Source: Hydractinia symbiolongicarpus
Lineage: Eukaryota > Cnidaria > Hydrozoa > Anthoathecata > Hydractiniidae
Reading direction: 5' to 3'
DNA: 64,000 nt
Assembly: GCF_029227915.1 (NCBI RefSeq)
Contig: NC_079888.1
Location: forward strand, 10,957,001-11,021,000
In this document: piece by piece, positions 46,951 through 56,459 of the stretch
Numbering within the stretch: position 1 is the first letter of the stretch
Layout of the letters: each line of letters begins with the position of its first letter
Made by a program: the position numbers and the translations under genes
Notes under the pieces: model-generated
Told to the model about the DNA's origin: nothing
What the model saw: the letters and a program-made list of their open reading frames with translations, nothing else
Databases searched by the model: none

Positions 46951-47281
46951 CTATTTTACACTTTTAGTTAAGTCCATAAATTCTTTCGTTTTTTCAAAAG
47001 AATCTAAATAACCTTCAATACCATCGAACCATTGCTGTTGATTATTGCAAAATACGTCGACATCAAGTTTTTTAAAGTAAAAAACAAGCACCTTCCCCTT
47101 TTTTACTTTCAGTTCACTACCCGAGTAAATACCCTCATGAGTTAAATTAAATTTATCAGATGGCAAACCTTATAAAAAATCCGAAAAGTCCTTGCGCACA
47201 TGACCACACAACTTTTGAGTATTAGAGCAATACGCAGCTATTGACAAGCGCTGATTTCCATCACTGTCTGTAAAATTGTTT
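46951..47281 (-). other. Two short unassigned ORFs at the right end of the virus block
   Basis: 47281-47170 reads FTDSDGNQRLSIAAYCSNTQ to a TAA. 47166-46951 reads from PSDKFNLTHEGIYSGSEL to SVK in the same orientation, with no ATG at its head. They may be parts of one small protein. The upstream sequence is disrupted by the 101-bp duplication at 47289-47482. Confidence 0.35.
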
Positions 47282-47288
47282 TTTTTTT

Positions 47289-47482
47289 CAAATAAATTTT
47301 TGCATTCTTATTAAATTTAACGCTGTAAGCATAAGAACCCATAATGCGAACAAAAATTTTAGTAAATACAGCATTGTTTGTTTTTTTTTCAAATAAATTT
47401 TTGCATTCTTATTAAATTTAACACCATAAGCATAAGAACCCATAATGCGAACAAAAATTTTGGTAAATACAGCATTGTTTGG
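47289..47482. repeat. 101-bp tandem duplication
   Basis: CAAATAAATTTTTGCATTCT... is present at 47289 and again at 47390 with only a few changes across about 95 bp. The unit length, 101, is not a multiple of three, so it shifts the frame of whatever gene it struck. Confidence 0.9.
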
Positions 47483-47544
47483 TCTCAATTCTAAACAGGC
47501 TGTAACGAATATTTTCTTTTTAATCAAGTTGACTAAATCTTTAG

Positions 47545-47548
<4 letters not shown>

Positions 47549-47575
<27 letters not shown>

Positions 47576-48133
47576 TCTCGGCTTAACGTCCGTTTTCCAT
47601 GCTAGCATGGGTTGGACGGGGTATAATAATGATCCCTTCCAATCTGATCCAGACTGTGTTAGATCTAAACTCAACTTCCTCTGTATCAAGTCTGTCCTTA
47701 TAACCCCCTGCCAAGTCTTTCTGGGTCTGCCTCTGGGCTTTTCCCCAGGAACTATCAAGTTTCTACACTTTCTTACCCAATTATCCTCCTCGATTCTTTC
47801 CAAGTGCCCCAGCCAATTCAATCTTCTTATCTGGATAACATCTTTAATTCTACGGAGACTTAGCCTGCTTCTTAGCTCATCTGAACTCTTTCTGTCTCTC
47901 AGACTGGCGTTACACATCCACCTAACCATTCTCATATCATTCCTTTCTAAACGGTCAAGATCTTCCTGCTTCACTGCCCATGTCTCACTACCGTACAACA
48001 TAACACTTCTTACACAGGCCTCATACAACCTACCTTTTACCTCAATTGACAGGACTCTGCTAGTCAACAAAGGAAGTAACTCTCTGAACTTTTTCCAAGC
48101 AGAAACTATCCTGCAAGTAACACTTCTTCCAAA
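47549..48133 (-). mobile_element. LINE 3' fragment, second copy
   Basis: The 3' tail is (ATG)n on the minus strand (47549-47574). The body is nearly identical to the 3' 585 bp or so of the LINE at 15519-17780, encoding LYGSETWAVKQEDLDRLERN and WLGHLERIEEDNWV. Similarity stops at 48133, so the copy is severely 5'-truncated. It separates the virus block from the unassigned gene remnant at 48.14-48.77 kb. Confidence 0.85.
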
Positions 48134-48141
48134 TTGTTAGC

Positions 48142-48770
48142 TTATTTTTTACGTATCAGAAGATATTTTGCGTTTAGAACCTGTAATATTTGTAGAAGTC
48201 TTATTATTATATTTAGCGCTGAAGATTTTGGCGTGTTTTTAGGAATCCCTAAAACCTGAGATGGCTCTGGAGTCGCATTAAAATCAATGGAAGAATCGGA
48301 AACAGTAGTCGAAGATTGCGTTTTATCTACACTGAAATTTGAATTGTTTGACAAAGTTAAACAATTTTTGCATATTTCTCATAAATGAAACGTTCTGGCG
48401 ACACTTTATCTTTTTGCTCTCCTGCGACATAATTTGGGCGCGCTTCCATGCCTCCAAGAAAAAACTTGTTCTTCACATAAATGGCTACAAACATGTTTGT
48501 TAATCATGCGGATTATAGACTTATAATAGTTGAAGGTGTCACTACTTACACTTGTAGAGTTTAGTGCCATGTTTAATGAATCTGATAGAGTAGACAAACA
48601 AAAAGTAAAAAACTTACAGTTGCTTCTGAATTCCATTTTCGTTTCACAAAATCGGTAAGATGATTTCCAAGAAAGTATAAGCCGTCACTCCTAACAAGAA
48701 CTGGATGGTTATTTCTGCTATTCAAACCCCCTTTTATATGTTTCTGAAGAATGCGCAAAGAATGAATCAA
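48142..48770 (-). pseudogene. Unassigned gene remnant, probably two exons
   Basis: The first piece (48770 to about 48621) encodes HIKGGLNSRNNHPVLVRSDG and LGNHLTDFVKRKWNSEAT, followed by a GTAAGT donor. A second piece near 48580-48406 has SLNMALNSTSVSSDTFNYYK and INKHVCSHLCEEQVFSWRHG. A third frame ending at 48142 is Ser/Thr-rich. No family recognised. It may belong to the virus block, cut off by the LINE, or to a host gene. Confidence 0.35.
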
Positions 48771-48998
48771 TGCTCAAAAATATGATACGCTAAACTGTTG
48801 TATTTTAAGGATGATTAAATATTCGCTGTTTATTCAATGGGACACAAAATTTACGCAGGTGTTTCAATTATCTTATTAATTGAAAACAATTTGCACCAAT
48901 GATTTCGTGAGTACAATTTTAAAGCTATGTTATTAAAGCGTGCGCAAGGCTGAATCAATGCTCAAAAATATGGCACGCTACGCTAAACGTTTGTACAA
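48755..48998. repeat. Direct repeat of about 45 bp, 190 bp apart
   Basis: GCGCAAAGAATGAATCAATG... at 48755 and GCGCAAGGCTGAATCAATG... at 48944 share CTCAAAAATATGRYACGCTA. They may mark ends of a small insertion. Confidence 0.6.
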
Positions 48999-49437
48999 AT
49001 TTTTGAAACTGATATATTTTACTCAGTTTTTATATATAATGGACCTTATTAGCTAACACAGATTTACACTTTCGTTATGTTTTTCGAAGTACATTCTGTG
49101 GATCAATGGTCTACGATTTCTTAACGGTAAAATTTTGTTAACTTTATTTATTTATTTTTTCTCAAGAATTGTTGTTCCTGAAATTTATGCGCACCAACTT
49201 CACACTATACAAAAATTTATTCACATCATGCAGGGATCACGCGATGCAAGAACTCATTCTTACTGTGCATATTTAAGTTCAAACCATTGCTCAATGAACA
49301 TGAAATTATACACAATGTACATATGTTATCAAAATATAATTATTCCATATATTTGTCCATGGCCATACTGTCTTCTATTTATTAGCAGTATTAACATCAT
49401 ATTAACTTAAATTTTAGATTTTATTTCATGTTGACTG

Positions 49438-49913
49438 AAGGGTTTTCAGTGCCTTTTCCTGGTCAAAGTCTCATAGAAATCTGTGTCGCAGGTGTAAACA
49501 AAATTTTGAACAAACACACAAGAGAAATTTGTGTGATTGCTTATAGGTAGCTAGAGTAACCACTACAAATTGCTTTTAATATATATATGCATAAATTATC
49601 TGCACCTCATAATTATTCCATCTATGCTCTAACATTCTTTTTTTCTTCTAGTGAAACCTTTGTAAAAATAAGAATCTGTCTCCAGTTTATGCATTGCATA
49701 AATTAGTCCATGGGCAAAAAGTCTTTTCTCTTTTCTTCTAGTGAAACCTTTGTAAAAATAAGAATCTGTCTCTAATTTATGCATTGCATAATTTCGAGAC
49801 AGATTCGTTGTGGTCACTTTCTCATAAGCAGTGCACATTGCTCAAATTTTGTTTACATTTTCGAGACAGATTTCTATGAGACTTTGACCAGAGAGAGTGC
49901 ACTGAAAACCCTT
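49438..49913. mobile_element. MITE, 476 bp
   Basis: The ends AAGGGTTTTCAGTGC (49438) and GCACTGAAAACCCTT (reverse complement at 49899-49913) extend into TIRs of about 70 bp that share GGTCAAAGTCTCATAGAAAT and TGTAAACAAAATTT. The interior holds a tandem duplication of about 105 bp (49630-49800) containing GTGAAACCTTTGTAAAAATA twice. No coding capacity. No clear target duplication. Confidence 0.8.
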
Positions 49914-50957
49914 ACTACTATATGATAGCCTAGAGACTGACCATGGTGTCAATAATAATGATGATTAAGATGGTCATTTTGGATGATCATCTTAAAGCAT
50001 TGCTTCAAAAGTTATCAAAAAACCGTCAGATTTTGGTAGGAGGTATTCTGAAATACATAAAACAACACAACATTTGTCAATATGCGAAAATAAAATTACT
50101 ATCCAGACAATTCATTATGCTACTTCTCTGCCATCTTGAAAATGTGTTGTTCATACTACTATTTAGGCTGCGACTCTATTTAGCATAGCATGGCATAATT
50201 TCGTGTATTATCTTGACCTAAAAGGTTTATATTTTTTTTGTCCAATTCTTTTAATCACACAATTTTTTAATATAGTATCTAAAATGGCCTTAAATTGTAA
50301 AACACATACATTAAAACTAAATAATCTAAAATTTTATTAATGTTCTTTGTGTATTATGCACAAACATAAGAGTCCTAATTATATACGCAGAAGAGTATAA
50401 ATAAAGAAGAAATTTATTTCTCGGAATTCCGTGCCATGCAGCCTAATAAACTGAAACCAAAAAGTCGATAATTATTGACTGTAAAATGTATTTTTAAATG
50501 TTTGATCGACTTTGGGTTGCTGTTTTTTTCTGGCTAGATCTAACATGAAAACAATTCTGCTGTTCCAAACTTGGAGGCTTGTCAACGTACTTGGTGTGGA
50601 CTGTCATCAATCGGAAAAACGAAGGTGATGCATGTTTTTTTTTATTTTACAGCTACATTTTTTGTTTTCAGTGACTAAAGTGCGGCGCCCTATCTATCTT
50701 TAGGTACAAAAAAAAAAGAAGCAGACAATTGGGAATCACATGCATGGTGTGATATAAATGGATTGGACTGTATGTTCTTGATCAAAAAAGTGAAACATAC
50801 CAAAAATGTGGATTTTGAAAGAACAAAGTGGTATTATAACTAGCTTTATCATATGGTTAGAGCTCTTTTTGCACTGTGATTGGCTAATCTACACAAAATA
50901 TATGCTATATTTTTGTTTCCTACCAAGAAATGAGTGCAATTTGTACTTATTTTAGAC
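49914..50957. other. Intergenic, nothing recognised
   Basis: Only short AT-rich ORFs. A phrase GATTGGCTAATCTACACAAA near 50879 recurs at 53929 inside an NBN intron, so it belongs to a dispersed repeat. Confidence 0.4.
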
Positions 50958-51262
50958 CTGTTAAGGGATATGCATTCAAACTTTATTAATGCATAGATAT
51001 TATAAAATTGATCAACATAATTTTTTTGACAAAATGACACTCGTTTGCTCGTCCCAGGACTCTTAATTTTTTGCATATTCCTTAACAGGTTTAAAATTAA
51101 TGATGACAGAAAATATCAAAATTTATTACTTAAATATGACATAATTTATGCAGCATAATTAAATCTGTAATTCTTAAAATGTGAATATCTTGAGAACGAA
51201 AAGAGCTTTTCAGGACTATATTATAAGCCCAACATCATTTTATACCTCGGATTCCCTTTAAA
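50958..51262. repeat. Rearranged copy of the 14.4-14.8 kb transposon arm
   Basis: 50958-51092 is bounded by CCTGTTAAGGGATATGCA and its near-perfect inverse, and matches 14630-14745 in the same orientation. 51100-51262 matches 14411-14620 in inverted orientation (GACATAATTTATGCAGCATA, CATCATTTTATACCTC). It is a derivative of the long-TIR transposon family. Confidence 0.65.
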
Positions 51263-51521
51263 TGGAATTTTTGTGTGCATCCTATGTGCATATTATTTTA
51301 ATTGACGAAATAACAATACTAAGTATTCTGACTACATAGGACATGAATAGTGATGTGAAATATTTTCGTGTTAAATCTTACTTGGTGAGAAGGTTTATGC
51401 AGACCTCAAAAATATGGGTGGAAAAGGTGGCCTTGGGAGAAATAATATCTATACTTTTTTCAAAAAATTGTTCATTATCTAGATCTTGATTAAAATAAGG
51501 GTTGTGTTTTTTTCACAAACG

Positions 51522-51870
51522 GTTAGGTAGATAATTCTGTGGGAGAATCCACCTAGGCAGAAAAACAATGGGAAAGAAATGTCATTTCAATATTTATGAC
51601 ATCGTCACTACACTATTGATGCAGAAGGATCAATCAAAAATCACTGATGAAGTAAATTTATAGGGTACCGTGCTTTTGACGAATGGTTACAGAGATTTTG
51701 AGGCTAAAAGGTTTTTTAGTGACGTCATTAACCTTTTTGTTCCAAAACAGATGGTTTGGCCTAGCTTTAGAAAATTGGTTCCATATTGTTGCCAGGTGGT
51801 CCCTAATTACCCATACTGGAGATGCAGTTATTTCCATTATTTTCTAATTTGTTTGGCCTCAACCTTATAA
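51522..51870 (-). mobile_element. Helitron-like repeat, fragment C
   Basis: Shares with copies A and B the terminal hairpin region (GTGGGAGAATCCAC, 51539-51552), the TGCTTTTGACGAATGGTTAC / GAGATTTTGAGG block and the GTGACGTCATTAAC block. Only the 3' half of the family is present. Confidence 0.5.
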
Positions 51871-53486
51871 AAACACTGGAATTGCTTCACCAACTTAATA
51901 CTATTGGTGACAACCTTTGTAATGGTATAATGTTTCAATGGCTAATAAACAAAACTTTTTTTAACTCACACATGTCCTTTAGAAGCAAAACAACAACTCC
52001 TTTGGTAGTTTTATTTAAAGGCATATTTAGCATATTATTATAGCAGATTTTGAGGTCAGAAGTTAGGAAACTAAGAAAATTAAAGTGATTATTGCATTAA
52101 AAACGATATTTTGTATGGTATGAAGGGAAAATAACTTTTAAGAAGTATATATAGGAACCTATAGATTTTTTTTGTTTATAGGTCGAGGAAATTGTTTTCG
52201 ATTGCTTTCTGGAAAAACCTATACTATAGGTTTTGATGGTAAGCCTTGTATCTGTGGTCCTTTTGTATGAATTAATTATGTCTTCTTATACCTTAGACTA
52301 CCAAAAACAAAAATCCTAAAGGAAAACAAAATCAGTTAAAAACTTTTTTATAAAAATAAAAATTGGCAGCAGTTTTATTCACTGAATCCTTATCCTAATT
52401 GTCCAGTCATTAAAGCTTGAAAAAAATTATAAATATAAGTTGTTTTTGACTTAGATCCATGGAATACCATAGATATAATTAGGAACTCCACCCCTCATAG
52501 CATATAACTCATGGGGCAAACAAACTATAAGCATTGACTAGAGTAACTTCATTATCACATCTGTTATGTTTCAGGGTTTCAATTTCACATCCACATGCAA
52601 TTATTTGTACTTTTTCCATTTTTACAATTTTTCTGTACTATAATCTTCAAATTTGTCAAAGTAAATTTTTCAAGTTTCACAGATATATCCAGGACTTAAA
52701 ATCTTGGTAATATATTTGGTTTGATGTAAAATCTTTAATAGTATTAATTATTTCTGATATTAGCTCATACCAACATAATGAAGACATGACGTTGGGTGTG
52801 ACAAGCTAAAAGCTATTTAGTTGCCCCATATGTCTACAAAAATGTCAGTTGGTGCTGTTCAAGAAACAATCAAAAAATTGGATTTTCTTACAATTTATAC
52901 CATGATTATAGCATATGGCTGGAAAAACTGCTGGGTAAAATGGCTATATTTTAAAAATAAACTGCTAAAAACACCAACAAAAATTATTTATTTCTTATTG
53001 ATAGCTGTGTCCTGTAATAATTTGTATGACAAGAATTAATCCTGTAAATAGAAATAACAGACAAATATCTATATTTGTGTTTAATTTAAAAAGTTTTTAA
53101 AACGTTTCACACTCAATAATTGCTGAATCACTGCTTACATGTGGTATTCCCAGAGCACATTGCTTAGACCAAACCAAAAAACCTACTACCTGGAAAACCT
53201 ACTAGATGCTACACCAAAAAGAGGTCCAAATATTACAAATTTCATTATCCCATGTTGCATTGCATTTATGTGAAAAAGCATTTTAATTTTTTGTGCAATG
53301 TAACAAAATCTATTTAAGAAACATGTTGACATGAATAAGATTCACATTAGCAGTCACAAAGTAATACCTTGGAAACCAGCATTCACTTGAATGCTATGTA
53401 AGGACAACCACCAAAAATTCATGGAGCGTCCAATGCATTTTATTAAAGTATTTATTGTGCCTTGCTTTAGAATGCATTTTTTGTAG
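51871..53486. other. Region upstream of the first NBN exon seen
   Basis: Should contain the NBN promoter and first exon(s). I could not identify an exon ending in a partial Gly codon before the acceptor at 53486. Otherwise AT-rich with no recognised element. Confidence 0.4.
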
Positions 53487-55830
53487 GTAGCAATCATTTC
53501 ATCCTTCCTGAAGGTAATGGCATCAGCTGGAAACATGCAATGTTTATATGTGAAGACGAAGGAAAGGTAAAGTAAAAAATTATTAAAATTGCTTGCTTGC
53601 TTGCTTACTTATCTTAGGAAGTTGTACCACTTAAATACTTTATGCTAAGTATAATACAAAAATTTCCTCTTTTTACAATATTTTCATATAAAAATATATT
53701 TTTCTGAAAACCAGATAAGTTATCTATACAATGATGTCAATTTTATTTATTATTTATTTTGGATATGGAAGTGAAAAATTATGAACCAATTTTTTGCTAC
53801 TATTATGATTTCCACATCGACCAATTCAGTATTACCATGACTAAAGTTACTTTTTGTCTTAAACAAATAAAGAGACAAACAAAAAAAGTTATTCAATATT
53901 ATGCATTATTATAATTCTTATAGTTTGATTGGCTAATCTACACAAAAGATATGCTATATTTTTATGAAAAATAATGCAATTTTTAATTATTTTACAGTCT
54001 ACAGTCCAAAAGATTTTCACCACAATCCCAACTTCATGAATCACATAGTGTTGAAAGTTATCTTTTCATGTGCATGTTTTCATTTCAGCTTGAAGGTGCT
54101 GCAGTAAGGGCTGAAGTAATATTACGGGATATGTCAAAGTATGGCACAACAGTTGGAAGTAACTTTCTACAAAATAGTTCAGTAATTTTAAATGAGGGTG
54201 ACACTATACAGCTAGGAATGCAAAGCTATACATTTAGGTAAATATTGGTATTTATAATTTCTGTCAGCATTGATCATCGTCATGGACCAACCACAAGGTC
54301 ACACTAAACTTCAATGCTACCAACCATGACTTTGCTGCATTCACTCCCAAATGTAAGATAATTTTGAAGTAATTTGAATATGTGAAAATAAAGTGATAAT
54401 TTTTTTATTTCTCATTGAATAATTGTTCCAGTTCCTTCCCGCTCTTTAAGAGCAAAATTTACTTATTTACAATAGATTTGAAATAGCTCGCCATGTAGTC
54501 ACATCATGTATTACGGATCCACATTTGTTAAACAAGTTGAAAGAAAATCTTCTTTTAATAGGTAAGTTTTTAAAGCTATTTAAAGCTTTGTTTCAAATTA
54601 TTTAACAAGGGTTGTTACCGTCTTCTCATATATCTAGGAGGCACTTATGTTGATCGTTGGTCACAGAATGTTACCCATTTGGTTATGAGCAAGATTAATT
54701 TAAAACTAAAAGTAAATACTTCAGTTCAAATATTTATTTCATGCATGTTCATATTTATTTCATTTTATTTAAAGCATTATTTCCTTTTCTCACTTTCAGC
54801 TCACTTGTGCACTGGCATCAGGAGTACCAATAGTCACACCAGAATTTTTTAATGATGTCATTTCCATTGACAGTCAATATCCTGCTAAGAAAAGGTTAGA
54901 ATTGATCTATAGAGCTTTGAAAGAGAAAACCTTAAACTTGTGAACGAACCCTTCTATTTTGTCAACAAAACATGGAGAAACAAGCTTTACGAAGATTCCT
55001 CGTAGTTAATCTAAAAAAAATGGAATTATGTATGCAAACATTTACGTTGATGGTATTCATGCCAGTTTAATTTTTTAGCTATCTTCCACCCATTGCTGTA
55101 AAAGAGTTTGAAGATCAAGAATTTTTATTCCATGTCAACACAGATCGTATGAAATTGTTGCATAGGAAAACGTTTGTTTCCCTTTCAAAGGGACAGGTGC
55201 GTGTTTGAGCTGCATTTTTTATAACATAATGATTTGATTTAACACAAACTTGGTTATGTTTTTTTTAACAATTTAATTTCCATCTTTGCAAATAATGCTC
55301 TGCTTGAGATGTATCTTTACCTATGCTATAATTTTAATAAATGTTTACATATTAAAACATTTAACCTATGAAGAGAAGTTCAAATAATCATTTGTGATTT
55401 ACCATATGACAAAGTAAAATAATCAATTACCAGCAAAGTACAGTCCTGCAAAAATTTAAGAAATAGGTTTGTTCGTTTTTGCCTTCTTGAGGTACATTTT
55501 ATATAATGATAAATAAAATATTGTTTGAACTGTCTTTAGCTGTATTTACTGTCCCCCTGCATTATTTTAATGCGACCACTTCATAACTTTGCTGTATGTT
55601 TGCAAGTTGCAAGTTTAACATGTTTTACATTTTTAATTCTATATTAGTTTGACTACATCAAACCAGCCATTCAATCTGCTGCAGGAGAGATTTACATTAT
55701 GCAACAATTTGATACACATATACTGAATTGTCTAACATCAAAGAAAATGATTGTGTTGGAATTAACAACTATGGATCGAAAGAACGAGACACAAGAAGAA
55801 AAGGAGTGGAGAGCGACAGTAGAAGATGCG
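53487..55830 (+). CDS. NBN: Nibrin (NBN/NBS1), FHA-BRCT-BRCT exons, partial
   Basis: Nibrin is the phosphopeptide-binding subunit of the MRE11-RAD50-NBN complex at DNA double-strand breaks. Exons (all GT-AG) are 53487-53566, 54089-54237, 54476-54562, 54638-54711, 54800-54894, 55079-55196 and 55648-55830. The FHA part shows GNGISWKHAMFICED and RDMSKYGTTVGSNFLQ. BRCT1 spans DPHLLNKL, GGTYVDRWSQNVTHLVM and ALASGVPIVTPEFF. BRCT2 follows with FVSLSKGQ and MIVLELTTMDRKN. Six junctions keep phase. In the third exon an extra A in an A-run near 54541 shifts the frame relative to the conserved reading: a real mutation or a sequence error. The first exon and the long C-terminal half with the MRE11 and ATM sites are not seen. 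A 5.5-kb transposon lies in the following intron. Confidence 0.8.
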
Positions 55831-56459
55831 GTAAAAAAGTAAACATTTTTTTTTTAAATTTTTTATCTTAGATTTAGATTTTCTTTTTTTCTTTTTTCAA
55901 CTTTCTAAACGATACAAACTGAGAAGGGAGAAATATTTTCTTCCTCCAAAGAGAAACTAATGTAAATACAACACATGAAAACGAACTTTTGAGTCACTTT
56001 TGATGTAAGCAAATACCAAGTCGTCAAAAATTGAAAGATTTACTGAAGAAATCATAAGTTATCCGGTGTACTGATAAATAGTCTGCTGAGTTCTATACGA
56101 AGTATGAAGTGTTTATTGAATTTGTAGACTTGTGGTTTATTATACTGATTTCATGTAGACATTCTCTCTCAAATTGGATGTAACCAAATCTATATAATGA
56201 TTAAATCGAAACAATGTTTAGGGTGGTCACTACTCCTGGAACTTTTTGAAACGCCTAAAAATGGAATGCTTAACGGATACTGACTGGTTTTGATGTTGTA
56301 CTGTGAAATACAAAGCCTGAGGTTAAAAGTACAGACTGAGCTTGCGAGGTTTGTGCCCTTGACTGAGGGTTTGTATTTTACAGTGTAACATCAAAACCGG
56401 TCAGTATCCGTTTTATTACCTGACTGTATCTGGTCTGCAAATAAATATTCCTTTCTGAA
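55831..56459. other. NBN intron, left part
   Basis: Non-coding sequence after the 55830 donor. It holds the foldback repeat at 56272-56412 and ends at the TGAA target duplication of the RAG1-like transposon. No NBN exon recognised. Confidence 0.5.
56272..56412. repeat. Foldback repeat, 141 bp
   Basis: AACGGATACTGACTGGTTTT (56272) is mirrored by AAAACCGGTCAGTATCCGTT (56393-56412). Both arms continue inward through TGATGTT and GAAATACAAA (mirror: TTTGTATTTT). No coding capacity. It lies just outside the RAG1-like transposon. Confidence 0.8.

Larger units (their letters stand above)
27083..47281 (-). mobile_element. Decayed Polinton/Maverick-like integrated virus
   Basis: A block of about 20 kb with all recognisable genes on the minus strand: protein-primed family B polymerase, packaging ATPase, rve integrase, probable capsid protein, an arginine-rich PPPY protein and many short unassigned ORFs. 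Polymerase, integrase, ATPase and capsid together define the Polinton/Maverick or adintovirus-like group. Frameshifts and in-frame stops in the major genes show it is an old, non-functional copy. I found no terminal inverted repeats or 6-bp duplication, so the borders given are just the outermost plausible ORFs. The right side is disturbed by a 101-bp duplication and a LINE. I did not see an adenovirus-type cysteine protease, which this group usually has. Confidence 0.75.

Noticed and set aside
28034-47170. Single continuous host gene with many introns in the virus block
   Set aside because: Frame changes mostly lack GT-AG junctions, and the motifs belong to separate viral enzymes.
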